From Delphinus delphis (Eukaryota; Chordata; Mammalia; Artiodactyla; Delphinidae), in the NCBI RefSeq assembly GCF_949987515.2, contig NC_082699.1:78783458-78847457 (forward strand): a stretch of DNA of 64,000 nt, read 5' to 3'. Below the pieces are notes generated by a model. It saw only the letters and a list, made by a program, of their open reading frames with translations. It was not told the DNA's origin and made no database searches. Position numbers and translations under genes: made by a program. Below, one piece after another: positions 1 through 64,000 of this stretch; the stretch's first letter is position 1, and the number at the start of each line of letters is the position of its first letter.

Positions 1-348
1 TGAGGACCACGTGTCGTCCTCCCTGTGCTCCCTGCCCCCACCTGCCTGCATCGCTCTCCTGACAGCAGGGGCTCTAAGGAAGGCCCATAGGTCAACTCAC
101 AGCTGCCCTAAGGCAGGCACGCTGTCAGCACCGACAGGAGAGGTGACAGTGGAGGGAGTGTGGAGAGCGGAGCTCTTAGGTACAGAGGCCTCCGGGGACT
201 GGAGGGCAAGGACACGAGTTAGAACATGAGCCCCACCTTGGGGAGGGCTCTGAAGAAGATATGAGCATCGCAAAGACAGAGATCACTTTTCTTCTCCATT
301 CTCCCAGGGCCTCGTACCATGTCTACTGTGGAGGACGCTCTCTTATCA

Positions 349-503
349 CCATAATCACCACCACAGCAGGATTCACCACCACCACCACTGCCACCACCAC
401 CACCATCATCACCACAGCCACCACCACCATCACCATCACCACCACCATTACCACCATCATCACCAGCACAACCACCACCACCATCACCACCACCACACCA
501 TCG
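349..503. repeat. Imperfect (CCA/CAT)n trinucleotide tract
   Basis: Dense run of CCA, CAC and CAT triplets with scattered changes. It creates spurious Thr/Ile-rich (+) and Val-rich (-) open frames. Confidence 0.9.
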
Positions 504-544
504 TCAGAACAAGTCACTGTGCTAAGTGCTTCCCATGCAACCCG

Positions 545-668
545 CTGAGGCAGCCCTGTTTGCATGTTACAGAAAAGGGAAATGAGGAGCAGAGCGGTTC
601 GGCAACACACTCAGTCACCCACAGGCAGTCACTGCAGAGCTGGGATTAGAACCCAGTCTGTGTGACTC
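545..668 (+). repeat. MIR SINE fragment
   Basis: Contains the MIR core pattern: gaggcagccc, ttacagaaaagggaaatgag, then a gctgggattagaacccag-like end. Diverged. Confidence 0.55.
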
Positions 669-1782
669 CAGGGACCGTCCTCAGCTGTTAAATAAACAGC
701 AGTGGCTGCCCCTACTCAGCACAGCTTCTGAAGAAGGGGATTCTTGATGTGAATCGGACAAGATGCTGGGCTCACTCTGGTCCTCCAGATCACTGTTTCT
801 CTGGGCCACTCACTGGTACTGGAAGGAAAAGAGGTTCATTTGCATGCAATTTGCATACAGCTGCTGAAAATGAGCCCAGATTCCTACCACTTCAAAACTG
901 CATTGTTTCTGCCTTGAAAGGGACCTTCCCACGCACACAGCCATCCCCCAGTCACCCCGCGGTGGGGTGGTGTCCCCTCGTCACCTCTCTGGAGCGGTCA
1001 ATTCCCCACTCCCAGTCCAGCCCCCACTCAGGGGTGACCTGAGAACCTCCGTCCTCTGGAGTAGCCAGGAGCTCCCACAGCCCTCGCAGCTAAAGCCTGC
1101 GGAGCAGGGCGGGGGTGGGGGCAGGCGGGGGCATAGGTCCTGCAAGGGAGATTCTGAAGTGGGCCACCCGGCATGCGCAGCAGTTCCCTGTGAAAATTGG
1201 ACCCGGTACCCTGGACAGCCGGCCCGGTCAGTCTTACCACCAGGACTGGGCCGGATGCCAGGCGCTGCCTCAGGAGGCTCTCCCCTCCTCCAGGCCACCA
1301 TCTTCCCGCGGGACCCCCGGCCCGCCCCCCCATCTGCCTGCCCTGTGTCCAGGTTCGGGAAGGCCAGGCAGCTCCTCTGCTGCCTCGGTGCTCCAAAGCT
1401 CAGTCTGGGACTAGCAGACCAGGAGGAAGCCGTGCTAGGAGGGCCGCTCGGAAGCTCGCCCCCCAGGTGGGTGTTCAGGGGTACTGTGGACAAGGCCTGG
1501 GCTCTCTGCGGACCCGCCCAGGAGAGGGGCCCATCTGATCAGTGGCCAGGTGACGTGAGGTGCGGCCAGGCGCCCCTCCCTCCGAGGGGTGAGCAGCTCA
1601 GGGCCTGGCGGCCTGGCCTGGGGCGTGCAGCTCTTCCTCTGCCCCGTGCCCCGCTCCCTCGCGGGCCTCCCACAGACCAGCGGCCTCCCGGAGAAGCCCT
1701 TCTGCCCACCTGGTGCCCCATCTTGGAAGCGGACCACTCCCACCTTCATGCTCCAGACGCTGCCTGGATGGCGAGCAAGGAG

Positions 1783-1925
1783 AACACATGCCTGCGCACA
1801 GGCACATATGACACGTGTGCACATACATAACTTCGTGCACAGCACCGCAACACACCTGAGCACGTGCGCGCACACACACATCATGTACACACATGTGCAG
1901 ATGCACACGCGCACACACGTGCACC
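1783..1925. repeat. Imperfect CA/TG-rich tract
   Basis: Alternating purine-pyrimidine CA/TG/CG dinucleotides with interruptions (acacgtgtgcacatac). Confidence 0.7.
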
Positions 1926-4089
1926 TCCCGCCCCCAGGCCCGCCCATGCCTGTGTCCCCGCATGCTGTGAGCGGGGGTGGCCGCGTGTCCCTGAGGCTAG
2001 GGCAAGTCTTCACCATCCGGCCTCACAGGTCTCATCTGTGCAGGGGGTGAGACTCTTCTCACCTCAGGGGCTCAGAGGCACCCCTCGGGGGGCAGGGACT
2101 TCCAGCTTTAAGACTGCCCCTCAGAGCCAGTCCCCCCCTCCTTTGGAGGCCTTTCCACATTCACCTGGGCCGTGTTGACTTATCCTCTGTCCTCCTCTGG
2201 CCCACGGGCCTGGCATTTCATTAGCCATCTCTCTGGCAGTTCCTCCTGGGCCTCAGGACACCCCTGACCCTTGTCTCCAGAACAGGAATGTGTGTCAGGC
2301 TGGACCCCCGCACCCACAGGGAGTGCCACTCGTGTGATCAGCATAGCAGGAAGAACACGGGGCGACCCTGCACTCACTCCCAAGGGCAGGCCCATCTCCC
2401 CTGAGCAGAGACTTCTTTACGGATCAAGAAAGGGTGAGAGGGCCTCTGCTGGGAGGGGCTTTCCTGCCCAGCCTTGCTGCGAGTGGTCCGCAGGCTGTAG
2501 TCGCTCACCCTGGGCCCAGGGCAGCCGGAGCACGGCCCCAGGACCCGCACCACCTCCCTGCTGCCTGCAGGCTCTGCAGGCCCCACCAGGTCCAGTCCCC
2601 AGGCCAGCCAGAGAGCAGGCAGGTCGGCCCACGTCCGCCGCTTAGAGGAGTGGGGACACCCGCAGAGGCACACTGAAACTGGGCCAAGGCAGCGCCCACC
2701 TGACCTGAAGCTGCTGCGAGTCGCCAAGGACACTGGGGCAGGTGGAGCACACAGCGGGGTGCAGGGCCCCCCCAGTCCCTCTGTCCTATGCCCGTGACCT
2801 CTGCCCGTCTACCCAGGTATGGTGAGCCCAGTCACCAGCAGATTGACTTAAATCTTCGCCTGGGGTTACTTTTCTGCAGGCGATCACTCAGAGCAGGGCT
2901 GCGGAGCGCACAGAGCCACGGGGTACGGGAAGGGGCACGGCTTGGGGCCCAGCCCGAGGCCCGGGTGCACACGGGGTCCCCCTCCCCGCCCCCCGCGGCC
3001 CCACCAGCTGTCCCTCCCGGCGCCTGGAACCCAATTCACATTTACATTTCCCAGCAGATGGTGGGGAGAATTTATAACAATCTTATCATGAAAATAAGAT
3101 TCTCCGGTGTTCTCTGCACCCAGGGACTCAGGCCTCGGCAAATCCAATTGCTGCTTATCTACCCTGCTCGGCTCCAAATTAAAAGGCACCTCCCCTCCCC
3201 CACAAGCTGCCCAGCGTGGCCCTCAGCCTGGCCAGGGCAGCAGGTCCCAGGCCCAAAACAGCCTGGACGAGGCCTCCCAGGCTCTCAGATGACAACATCC
3301 TGTCACTGGGAACAGGATGAAGGGCTCTGGCCAGAGAATCCCTCCTCGCCCTCCCTGGAGGCTCGGGGCCTGGGCCAGGCCACCAGCTGGGCTCTTCGCG
3401 AGTCCTGCCCTTGACTGGACTTGGATTAGCTCAGAAGCCCAAGCTCCCCAAGACAGCATCTGACCCCGGCCTGGCCCACTGGAGACCTTGCCTCCTCCTG
3501 CACCTCCTAATCTCCCCGGCCCTGCCTTCCGGGTGCCTCTGCACAGGTGCGGGCGGTACACAGACCGTGCAGTGCGTTGACAGAGCACAGACTGCACGCT
3601 GAGCACCGTCCCGGGGGCCGGGGGCAGCCAGAGCCCTGCCTTGTGGAGGTTCCCTGCCCAGGAAGACAAGGACTTACAGGGGGCGTTGGCACGTGTGGGG
3701 ATGGGAGGGCGAGAGGCAGCAGGGGAAGCTTCTCTGTTAAGCACATGTGTGAGGAAAGACCTACACTGGGGAGCAGCTAGGATGTGGAAAGGATGCAGGC
3801 GAGTGGGAAGAAAGGAGGCCGACCTTGTCCCTGGCACCTGCGGGCATTCACTGCTTTCTTCTTCCGCCGCGGCCTGAGGACAGTTGCACAGCTCCACACG
3901 CAGGGTCTCAGGGTGGGCGTTCAAAGTTCAGCCTCATCCCTCATCCTCGTCCTCGAGGCAGCTCCAATGGAGGGTGGGGGGGCATTACTTCCCCCAAAGC
4001 CGGTGGTTTGCCCGGGCTTCCTGCTAAACTACCAGCTCCAAAAGGTAGGCCACGGGACGCAGCGCGGTCCGCTTGTGTCGTGATAGGAT

Positions 4090-5720
4090 GACCAGGTCTG
4101 TGTCCATGAGACAGACAGGACCACGATGATCCTTTCCCGTACGTATGTCACCTTTGATTTGACCTCGAGTTATGTATTTAGGAATTTCCCCTTTTCCCGT
4201 TCTCCGGGGAGGTTTGTGTAAGACTGGATCTCTGCCCTGACAGTTGGGTAGAACGCACGTAAAAGACCAATCGGGCTTAGTGTTTCCATGGGGAGAAAGT
4301 CTTTCGACCCATTCTATTTCTTTAATGGCTACAGAACCACTGATCTATTTATTCTTGAGTCAATGTTGGCAAACCGTACTTTTCTAGGAATCTGTCCATT
4401 TTTTCCCTAAGTTTCCAAACTTGTTGGCATAAGACCATTCATAGAATTCTCTTATTACTTTGGAATTTCTGCTCTTTCAACGCTGGACCAATCTTACTAG
4501 TGGCTTGTCTATTTTCACCATCTTTCCAAAGAACCATCTCTTGGCTTCCTGCAGACGCTGTTATAACTTAATAAATTCTGCTTAGTCTCTATAATCTTCT
4601 TCCTTCTAATTCCTCAGGGTTCATTCTGTAGTCCTTTTACCCTTACTTATTGTCTTTTTAATATCTTAATTCATTAATTTTCAGCCTTTCTTCTTTTGTT
4701 GTATAAGTATTTAAGGCTATTCATTTCCTTTGAAGTACCTCACAGATTTTGATATGTAGTATTTTCATCATTATTCAATTATGTCATTTTTACATATCTA
4801 TTAATGATTTCTTCATCGACCTCCCAGTCAGTTAGGACTGTTTTAAATATTTCCCAACATACAAGGAATTTCTCTTTATTTTTGTGCATTTTCTAATAAT
4901 TGTAGTGTCTTACCCACTACTGATTCTTTGAAGTTTGGTGACACTTGCTCTATGACCTAAGTCATGGTCAAAATCTGCAGCCGTCCCAGGCGCCCTGGAG
5001 AGGACCGTTATCTGCTGTTTGAGGGTCCAGTAAGTCAAGTGCTGATTATTACTGAAACCTGCTCTATATTCACTAATTCCTAGTCTCTGTGCCCATGTTG
5101 ACACCTTCTTCTCTCGTGATGGAGTCCCTTTGCAGGTGGGAAGTTCTGGCTTTGTTTATCTATTTAGAGCTCTTTTATTAGGTGTATAGAAATGTAAGAT
5201 TTTTCATCTTCCTGAGGAGCTGAGCCGATCATGCAGTGACCTGTGCCGTCCTGTTTAATATATTTACTTATATGATTAATCCTGGTGGCATTCATGTACA
5301 TATTTGTCTTCGCATCCATTTTGTCCAAAGCTGGCCTTACCACTCACGCCCTCCCTGACTCTCTGACCGATTCTCGCCTTCGGGTCCTTATGTGTTACTG
5401 GATCACTTGTATTTTTTTTCCTACAATCTGATGATCCTTGACATCTAATAGGCTCTTCTAATCCGTCCACATTCATTTGTTTACTGGACACGATTTCAAA
5501 AGCTTGCCTCAGGTTTTCTATTTGTCCAAGTTTTTTCTTCTGTATTACTTTAGTTTCTCTCTTTTTTTTCCTATTTTATTCAGTAAAGACTTTTTGTCCG
5601 CTTACTTGCATTCTTACTCCTTTCTTCCTGGTGTGGAAGTTATAGACTCCTACAATACTCTTCCAGAGGTTGCGACTGCCTTCCATTTTATTGTATTTTC
5701 CACTGGTGTCTTGTGCGTGT
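4090..5720 (-). mobile_element. Decayed L1 fragment (ORF2 region, antisense)
   Basis: AT-rich island in GC-rich surroundings. Its plus strand carries typical antisense L1 ORF2 text, such as the stretch around 4495-4560 (accaatcttactagtggctt, then ccaaagaaccatctcttgg) and runs near 4740-4860. No long frame survives. Boundaries are approximate. Confidence 0.7.
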
Positions 5721-5959
5721 AGGTCTGTGAGGCGCTATGAGCCCCGTACCGCTGTGGTGACCAGATGCAGAGCTGCTCAGAGCTGCTCCAATACCTCGGG
5801 GGCCCTCGTGCTGTCCTAGAGTTGCACCCGCCCAGCCCACCTCCCGGTCCCGTTTCTATCTCCACAATCTCGTCCCTTAGAGGATGTCAGACCCACGGAA
5901 TCACCCAGCATGGGCTCTACAAGACAGGCTCCTCCACTCAGCAAAATGCCCTCGGAACC

Positions 5960-6600
5960 CTCCCCCTTGTTCACCCTCTTTATTGCTGAGGAGTATTTCT
6001 TGGCGTGGACGCACCACAGTTTAACCATTTACCCACAGAAGGCATCTGGGTTATTTCCAACTTGGGGCTGTTACAGATAAAGATGCTGTGAATACCTGTG
6101 TACAGGTTTTTGTGTAAACATGACTTTTTATTTCTCTAGGATAAACGCGCAGGAGTGCAATTGTTGGGAAGTATCGTGAGTGAATGTTTAACTTTTTAAG
6201 AAACTACCACAGTGTTTTCCAGAGCAGCTGTATCATTTTGCATTCCCGCCAGCAGTGTATGAATGGTCCACTTTCTCTGTATCTCTTATTTTAGCCATTC
6301 TAGCAGGCGTGCGGTGGTTTCTCATTATGGTTTTAATTTGCATTTCTCTAATGGCTAGTGATGTTGAACATCTTTTCAGATGCTTATTTTCTATCCATAT
6401 ATCTTCTTTGGTGAAGGGTCTGCTCAAATCTTTTGCCCATTTTCTAATTCAAGTATATTTTTTCTTATTGTTGGAATTAGAGATCTCTTTATATATTCAG
6501 GATACAAGTCCTCTGCCAGATATGTGATCTACAAACATTACCTCCCAGTAAGCAGCTTGTCTTTTTATCCTCTTAACAGGGCCGTTTGAGGAGCGTAAGT
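5960..6600 (-). mobile_element. Decayed L1 fragment, ORF2 C-terminal end (antisense)
   Basis: Minus-strand frame 6233-6427 reads [20 protein letters not shown] and [13 protein letters not shown], the well-known C-terminal part of L1 ORF2p. Since ORF2 C-terminal sequence lies 5' of the RT-region fragment at 4.1-5.7 kb on the minus strand, the two are separate insertions. Boundaries are approximate. Confidence 0.85.
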
Positions 6601-7589
6601 CTTTAATTTCAATGAAGGAATCCTCGAGTTTTTACCATGTATTGTTATCAACAGACACCAAAATTAATGAATATTTAATTTCTCTGAAAATGGGCTCAGA
6701 CTAATTTAATCACTATCATTGTCCCATTGTTGTTCTGCCCTTTCTCAAAACTTAACTGCACAAATAAGACATTACAGTCAAAAAACACTGTTTAATATGA
6801 AATGATGTCATTATCTCACACAGTCCTTTGTTGGATCTGCCCCACATTTACCAGCTCCTTGGTTCACTTTCCTTGTCACAGACCTTCCTTTGAAGATTAC
6901 TCTCCATCCTCGAGTCCATCCTTCAGAAGCTCCTTTAGTGAAAGTCTGTTGGCGGTAAACTCTCAAGTTTTCACTCGTCTTTGCTCTCCAGAGATGGTTT
7001 TGTGGACAGCGTGATTCCAGGCTGACAGTCCCTTCTCTCGGCCTTGCTGGGTATCACTCCACCGTCCCCAGCCTCCACGGTTGCTGCTGTGACTGAGCTG
7101 GGAGAGGAGCCGTCACTCTGCCCCTCCTCGCGAGCCTCCTTCCCGCTCTGGGGCCGCGGTTTCCGGGAGGCATGGAGCTGCCAGGTGTCAGGTGCCTCCT
7201 GTGTCTGCGGGATGGTGGGTGGTCGGGGTGGGGCCTCCTCACACACTGCCTTTCCTCATTCAATTCTCTTCTCCTGGGACCCCGCCCCGACCTGTGCTGA
7301 ATTGCTGGTATACCCTCCGCACCCCTTCACCCGTCGCCCTTTCCGTTTCCTTAGCTCTCCCTGGCACACGGTCGCTTCCCCAGCTAAACCTCCCAGGTTG
7401 CTCCTCTCACATCCGGGCCCAAACGTGTTGCCCGGTCCCCCGCCAAGTCCTTTGTTCTGAAAGTTATCACTGATCTTTTCCTGACTCATTGGGTCCCTTT
7501 TGATCATCTCTTATTATTACTCATCTTTGTGCTTTCATCTTATTTTTAAAATATTTCTTAGAAACTATCTTATGTCAGGTATCTGATTA

Positions 7590-7985
7590 ATTCCTTGGGG
7601 GTCTGCAGGAGTCAGCAGCGGCTGCCCTGACGAGTGACACAGACTCGGTGGTTCAAACAACAGAAACTCACCCCGACCCCGTCCTGGAGGCCAAAAGTCA
7701 GATACCCCGGGGTCTGCAGGTCTCCTCCTCCTGCTGAGGCCGACCTCCCTGGCGTGTGGACAGCCCTCCCCTCCCGTGTCCTCACGCGGCCGTCCCTCTG
7801 TGCCCATGCGTCCTGATCTCCTCTTCTTATAAGGACACGAGTCACGTTGAATCCGAGGTCACCCCAGAGACCTCGCCTTACCTCAATCACCTCTGAAGGC
7901 CCCGACTCCAAACACAGTCACCCGCTCAGGTCCTGGGGTGAGGACTTCAACATCTGAACTTTAGGGGGACAGAATTTAGCCTGCA
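7590..7985 (-). repeat. Ancient interspersed repeat, family unresolved
   Basis: Matches a common mammalian repeat pattern: ggtggttcaaacaacagaaa, gtcctggaggccaaaagtc, cttataaggacacgagtcac, aatcacctctgaaggcccc. The family cannot be settled by eye, and orientation is a guess. Confidence 0.5.
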
Positions 7986-9419
7986 TCGGGCCCAAAGCTG
8001 TGGTCTTGTTATTTCTGCAACTGCCGGCCCTCCCTCCTCCTCTGCACCCCGAGGCTGCCCACTGCGGACTAAGTGACCTCTGCCTGTGGGTTCACGTGGC
8101 TCTTCTGAGGGTCCCCCAAAGGCCTACGAGACTCTCCCCGAAAGGACCGTCTGCCAGCATCTCGGCTGCCTCCCGTCCAGCGCTTTTGCCTGGGGTGGCG
8201 AGGGGCTGGCGGTGCGGGGACAAGTTGGGTTATTTTGCTTCCCCCTGCAAGCCCTCAAAGTGTTTACAGTCCTGGTTTTTTCCACGTGAAGCTGTCTCCT
8301 AGCAGGGGAGCCGCATGGGCTGCTGAACCCGCAGTGTACCACGAGGGATCTGCCCAACTCCTTGCCTGCGGCTCCCCCAGGCCGGGGACCTGGCCTTACT
8401 CACTTGGGGTCACATGGACGGGCTCACGCAGTTGGTAAAGCAGCACGCCGAAGGGACCGGGCATGAACTGGAAATCCTGAAACCGGGCTCCAAGAGGCCC
8501 CCAGCTCTCTCCATGACTCCGGCCATCACCCCTGTGCCCCCAAGGCCACCTGGCCTCAGATTTGCCATGGTGACCTGGGGTCTCTTCAGGATCTGAGGAA
8601 AGCTGTCCTGGCCGCCCTCCAGCCTGTCTCACTGGAACACAGAAGTCTTGCAGTCAACCAGAGCAAGACACAGAAACATGGCCTGCCATGGTGGCTGACG
8701 CCTTCTAGACGCCCCGCGTCAGAACCCTTCGGTCTTCATACCTATGGGCTGCTCTGTGCGCAGGATGCTGCTGCCCTTCCCCCTCTCCTTAAACCCCCCG
8801 GGCACCTGTCACCCAGCCTCCACGGGGTCTCCTCCTCTCCCTGCCGCCCTGTCCCCGGGCTCCCACACGGGGTCCTCAGAGTCCCCCTGGCCCCCGGGCC
8901 CCGCACAGGACAGCAACGCTGCCCGCCCTCACCACCCTCCCGGTGGCCCTCCTCTCCCCCATCTCCCTGTCCAGGCCCGCCATCTGCCTGGTCACCCAGC
9001 CCAGAGTCTGGGCAGAAGGCACAGAAGGTGCTGGAACCCCCCCGGGAGGGTCAGATGTCTCCCCGCTGCCTCACCTCACATGCTCCTCCCTCAAAGCTCT
9101 GCTTCTGACCAGCTCCTGTCTAAGCCAAGACCCAGCCTCCTCCTTAACGGATCTTCAGGCCACCCCGACCCCGGATCCTTGGTTCCCCTTCCTGCAGGAA
9201 CACCCCTGCACTCGAGGCCAGGCAGGGCCCCCGTCCCCCTGCCTGCCACCCAGGCTCCCTCGTGCACCCGCAGACCGATGGCCCGACAGGCAGGCACCCC
9301 ATCCCAGTCGTGCCCTGCCTGGCCCTTGGACGCAGTCAGACCTCTACTCAGCCTGGGCTGCTGTGTCCTCAGAACTCAGTGCAGGGCCCAGAGCAGGTGT
9401 CCAATAGGGATTATGGGAC

Positions 9420-9557
9420 TGGCCAGGGTCAGAGTTCAGCATGGGACCAGGGTCAGAGTTCAGCACGGAACCAGGGTCAGAGTCCAGCACGGGACCAGGG
9501 TCAGGGCTCAGCATGTGACCAGGATCAGGGCTCCGAGTGTGACCAGGGTCAGGGCTA
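9420..9557 (+). repeat. 24-bp minisatellite, about 6 copies
   Basis: Unit gggaccagggtcagagttca plus gcac, repeated with drift (gtgaccagggtcagggctcagcat and similar). It reads as an 8-residue peptide repeat on the plus strand by chance. Confidence 0.9.
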
Positions 9558-10966
9558 GGTTGGGATCCGAGTAGGTGTTGACCAGGGTTAGTGGGTAACC
9601 TTGGAGAGCAGTGTTCATTGCCTGTAGAGAGGTGTGTGTCCACCGCAGTGGGCATCTTAGTGGACAAGCAGGGTCCGTGCCTTTCACCTGGAATGAAGCC
9701 CTAGGAAGACGCCACACATGGCACTGAAATGCACTCTGGCTTTGTAGGGCTGAAGGAAAGGCCGCCGTGGAGAACACATGGTGTCCTCTAGACCGCAGGG
9801 GAAGAGGAGGCTGGAAGGGCGCTGGCCACACTGCAGAGGGCTGGATGGGCAGCTAAGGAGTTGGGGCTCTCTTTTGTGGACAAGAGTTGCTGACATGCTG
9901 CTGGCCCCATGGTAAACAGAGAAACCAGGAAAAGTCCCTCCCACTGTGTGTGTTCCACCCTGGTCTCTGCTCCCCTCAGTGCCAGGCTGCCTGGGAGCCC
10001 TGGCACCAGCACGCTGTCCAGTTCACGCCAGGACCTCAGCCTCTCGCTTCCGGAAGAGGCTTTCATCACGAGTCTGGAGAAGGAGGACCCCAACAGCCAC
10101 CCGAACTGTGCGCTGAGCCCCTGTGCCCTGCCGGGCGGGGCCAGGAGCTGGGGCCAGCCCCGAGGGACCCCACAGGGCCAGGAGTCACAGGTGAGGCGGA
10201 CCTGACACCGGCGGGGGGCATCAGGGCTGCCTGCCGGCCAAGGGCAGAGGCAGAGCCCAGGCGCAGACAGACGGGCTCCATCCCACTTCCTGTCAGCATC
10301 ACCCTCCTTATCATCACTGCCTTTTTTGTTGTTATTTTATGCTTATATGAGAAAAATATCTTTTTCCAAGAAAAGTCGACAGGTATAAAATGGCATCCCA
10401 CCCCATCCAGTACCAACGAACATATGTGCACATACGTATATACACCCCACACCACAGGCCCACAGGGCGTGGTGCCCTCGGGGCAGAATCAAGAGGTTGC
10501 AGCGGTCCAGCCCCCCTCAGTCCGTACGCCCACGGAGCAGGCGGGCTTCCAGGAGTCACTCCAGGGCACACGCCGGGGGCTTTCTGGGTGCCCAGCAGAG
10601 CCACACTCCAGGGCCCACACCCGAGGCAGTGGCTTGGGGGAGCTGCGCTCTGCGTGCTTCTTCCCGCAGCTCCGCTCACCCACTGCCCGCCGAGAGGCGC
10701 CCCGTTCTGCACTCCACAGCACTCGCCCCGACGGTCGGAGCACGGGATGGGAGCGGAGGGAGCTCGGTCCACCCACCGGCGTCACCCGAGTAGACCTCAA
10801 CCCAGCCCTCCGTTCGCGTCACAGGCCCACGGACAATGGCAGGACGGAAGGGGCAACCACAGGCCAAGTCCCGCATCCTCTCTGGCTCTATCGAGGCCCC
10901 ATCTCTGCCCCTCAGAGGGGCAGGACCGGAGTCCCTGCTCTGCACGCGGCCCACGGGGTCCAGACC

Positions 10967-64000
<53,034 letters not shown>

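Larger units (their letters stand above)
1..10966. other. Non-coding flank or TSNARE1 3' intron
   Basis: No exon with supporting splice sites was found. GC-rich unique sequence covers 1-4.1 kb and 6.9-10.9 kb, with two decayed minus-strand L1 fragments between. Repeats inside are listed separately. For TSNARE1 this should be intron between exon K and the unseen membrane-anchor exon; its first part may be the 3' UTR of the coiled-coil exon. Confidence 0.6.

Noticed and set aside
261..548. Thr/Ile-rich frame and its Val-rich antisense
   Set aside because: Made by the CCA/CAT triplet tract.
10282..10350. Hydrophobic peptide (SITLLIITAFFVVILCLYEK) resembling a membrane anchor for TSNARE1
   Set aside because: It reads on the plus strand, opposite to the gene, and lacks the expected LQRHK lead and splice acceptor.

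Overview
This is mammalian nuclear DNA. Genes are split into short exons with GT-AG junctions, introns are kilobases long, and old MIR and L1 fragments are scattered throughout. The SINEs point to a cetacean. Three tRNA-derived CHR-type elements with the typical 'CTGGTGGcGCAGTGGTT' head occur near 45.9, 47.1 and 55.2 kb. The one at 47.1 kb is a short, young form of the kind I know from toothed whales and dolphins, with a perfect 14-bp target duplication. One 200-base assembly gap (N) lies at 12346-12545.

The window is mostly one gene on the minus strand, TSNARE1 (t-SNARE domain containing 1). I traced eleven consecutive coding exons by reading both strands: start exon (61608-61695), exon B (55392-55541), MYB/SANT-like exon (53798-54295), syntaxin N-domain exons (49472-49549, 48677-48746, 43666-43756, 40809-40883, 40316-40375), linker and t-SNARE start (30161-30319) and two t-SNARE exons (18827-18899, 14158-14240). 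Every splice phase matches, and the joined frame is exactly 475 codons without a stop. The final transmembrane exon known from other mammals was not found and probably lies beyond the left edge. The 5' UTR exon and promoter are beyond, or unrecognised in, the right end.

The most unusual feature is a second, intact MYB/SANT-like exon (17023-17481) lying between the two t-SNARE exons. It is a paralogue of TSNARE1's own MYB exon, down to the splice acceptor. It splices in phase to a terminal exon (10967-11547) encoding a proline-rich linker, a coiled coil and a stop. This MYB plus coiled-coil unit is interleaved with the t-SNARE exons on the same strand, and its acceptor phase equals that of the last t-SNARE exon. 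The locus could therefore make a membrane SNARE or a soluble MYB/coiled-coil protein by alternative splicing, or it contains a separate interleaved gene.

The remainder is intron and flank: GC-rich unique sequence, several decayed L1 copies on both strands (4.1-6.6, 35.3-39.85, 40.0-40.2, 44.9-46.6, 49.85-52.8 and 57.8-60.95 kb), MIR fragments, and microsatellites and minisatellites including a pure (GT)41 tract and 57-bp and 24-bp tandem repeats. I saw no other convincing protein-coding gene, tRNA or rRNA. The many long open frames on both strands in GC-rich stretches are chance.
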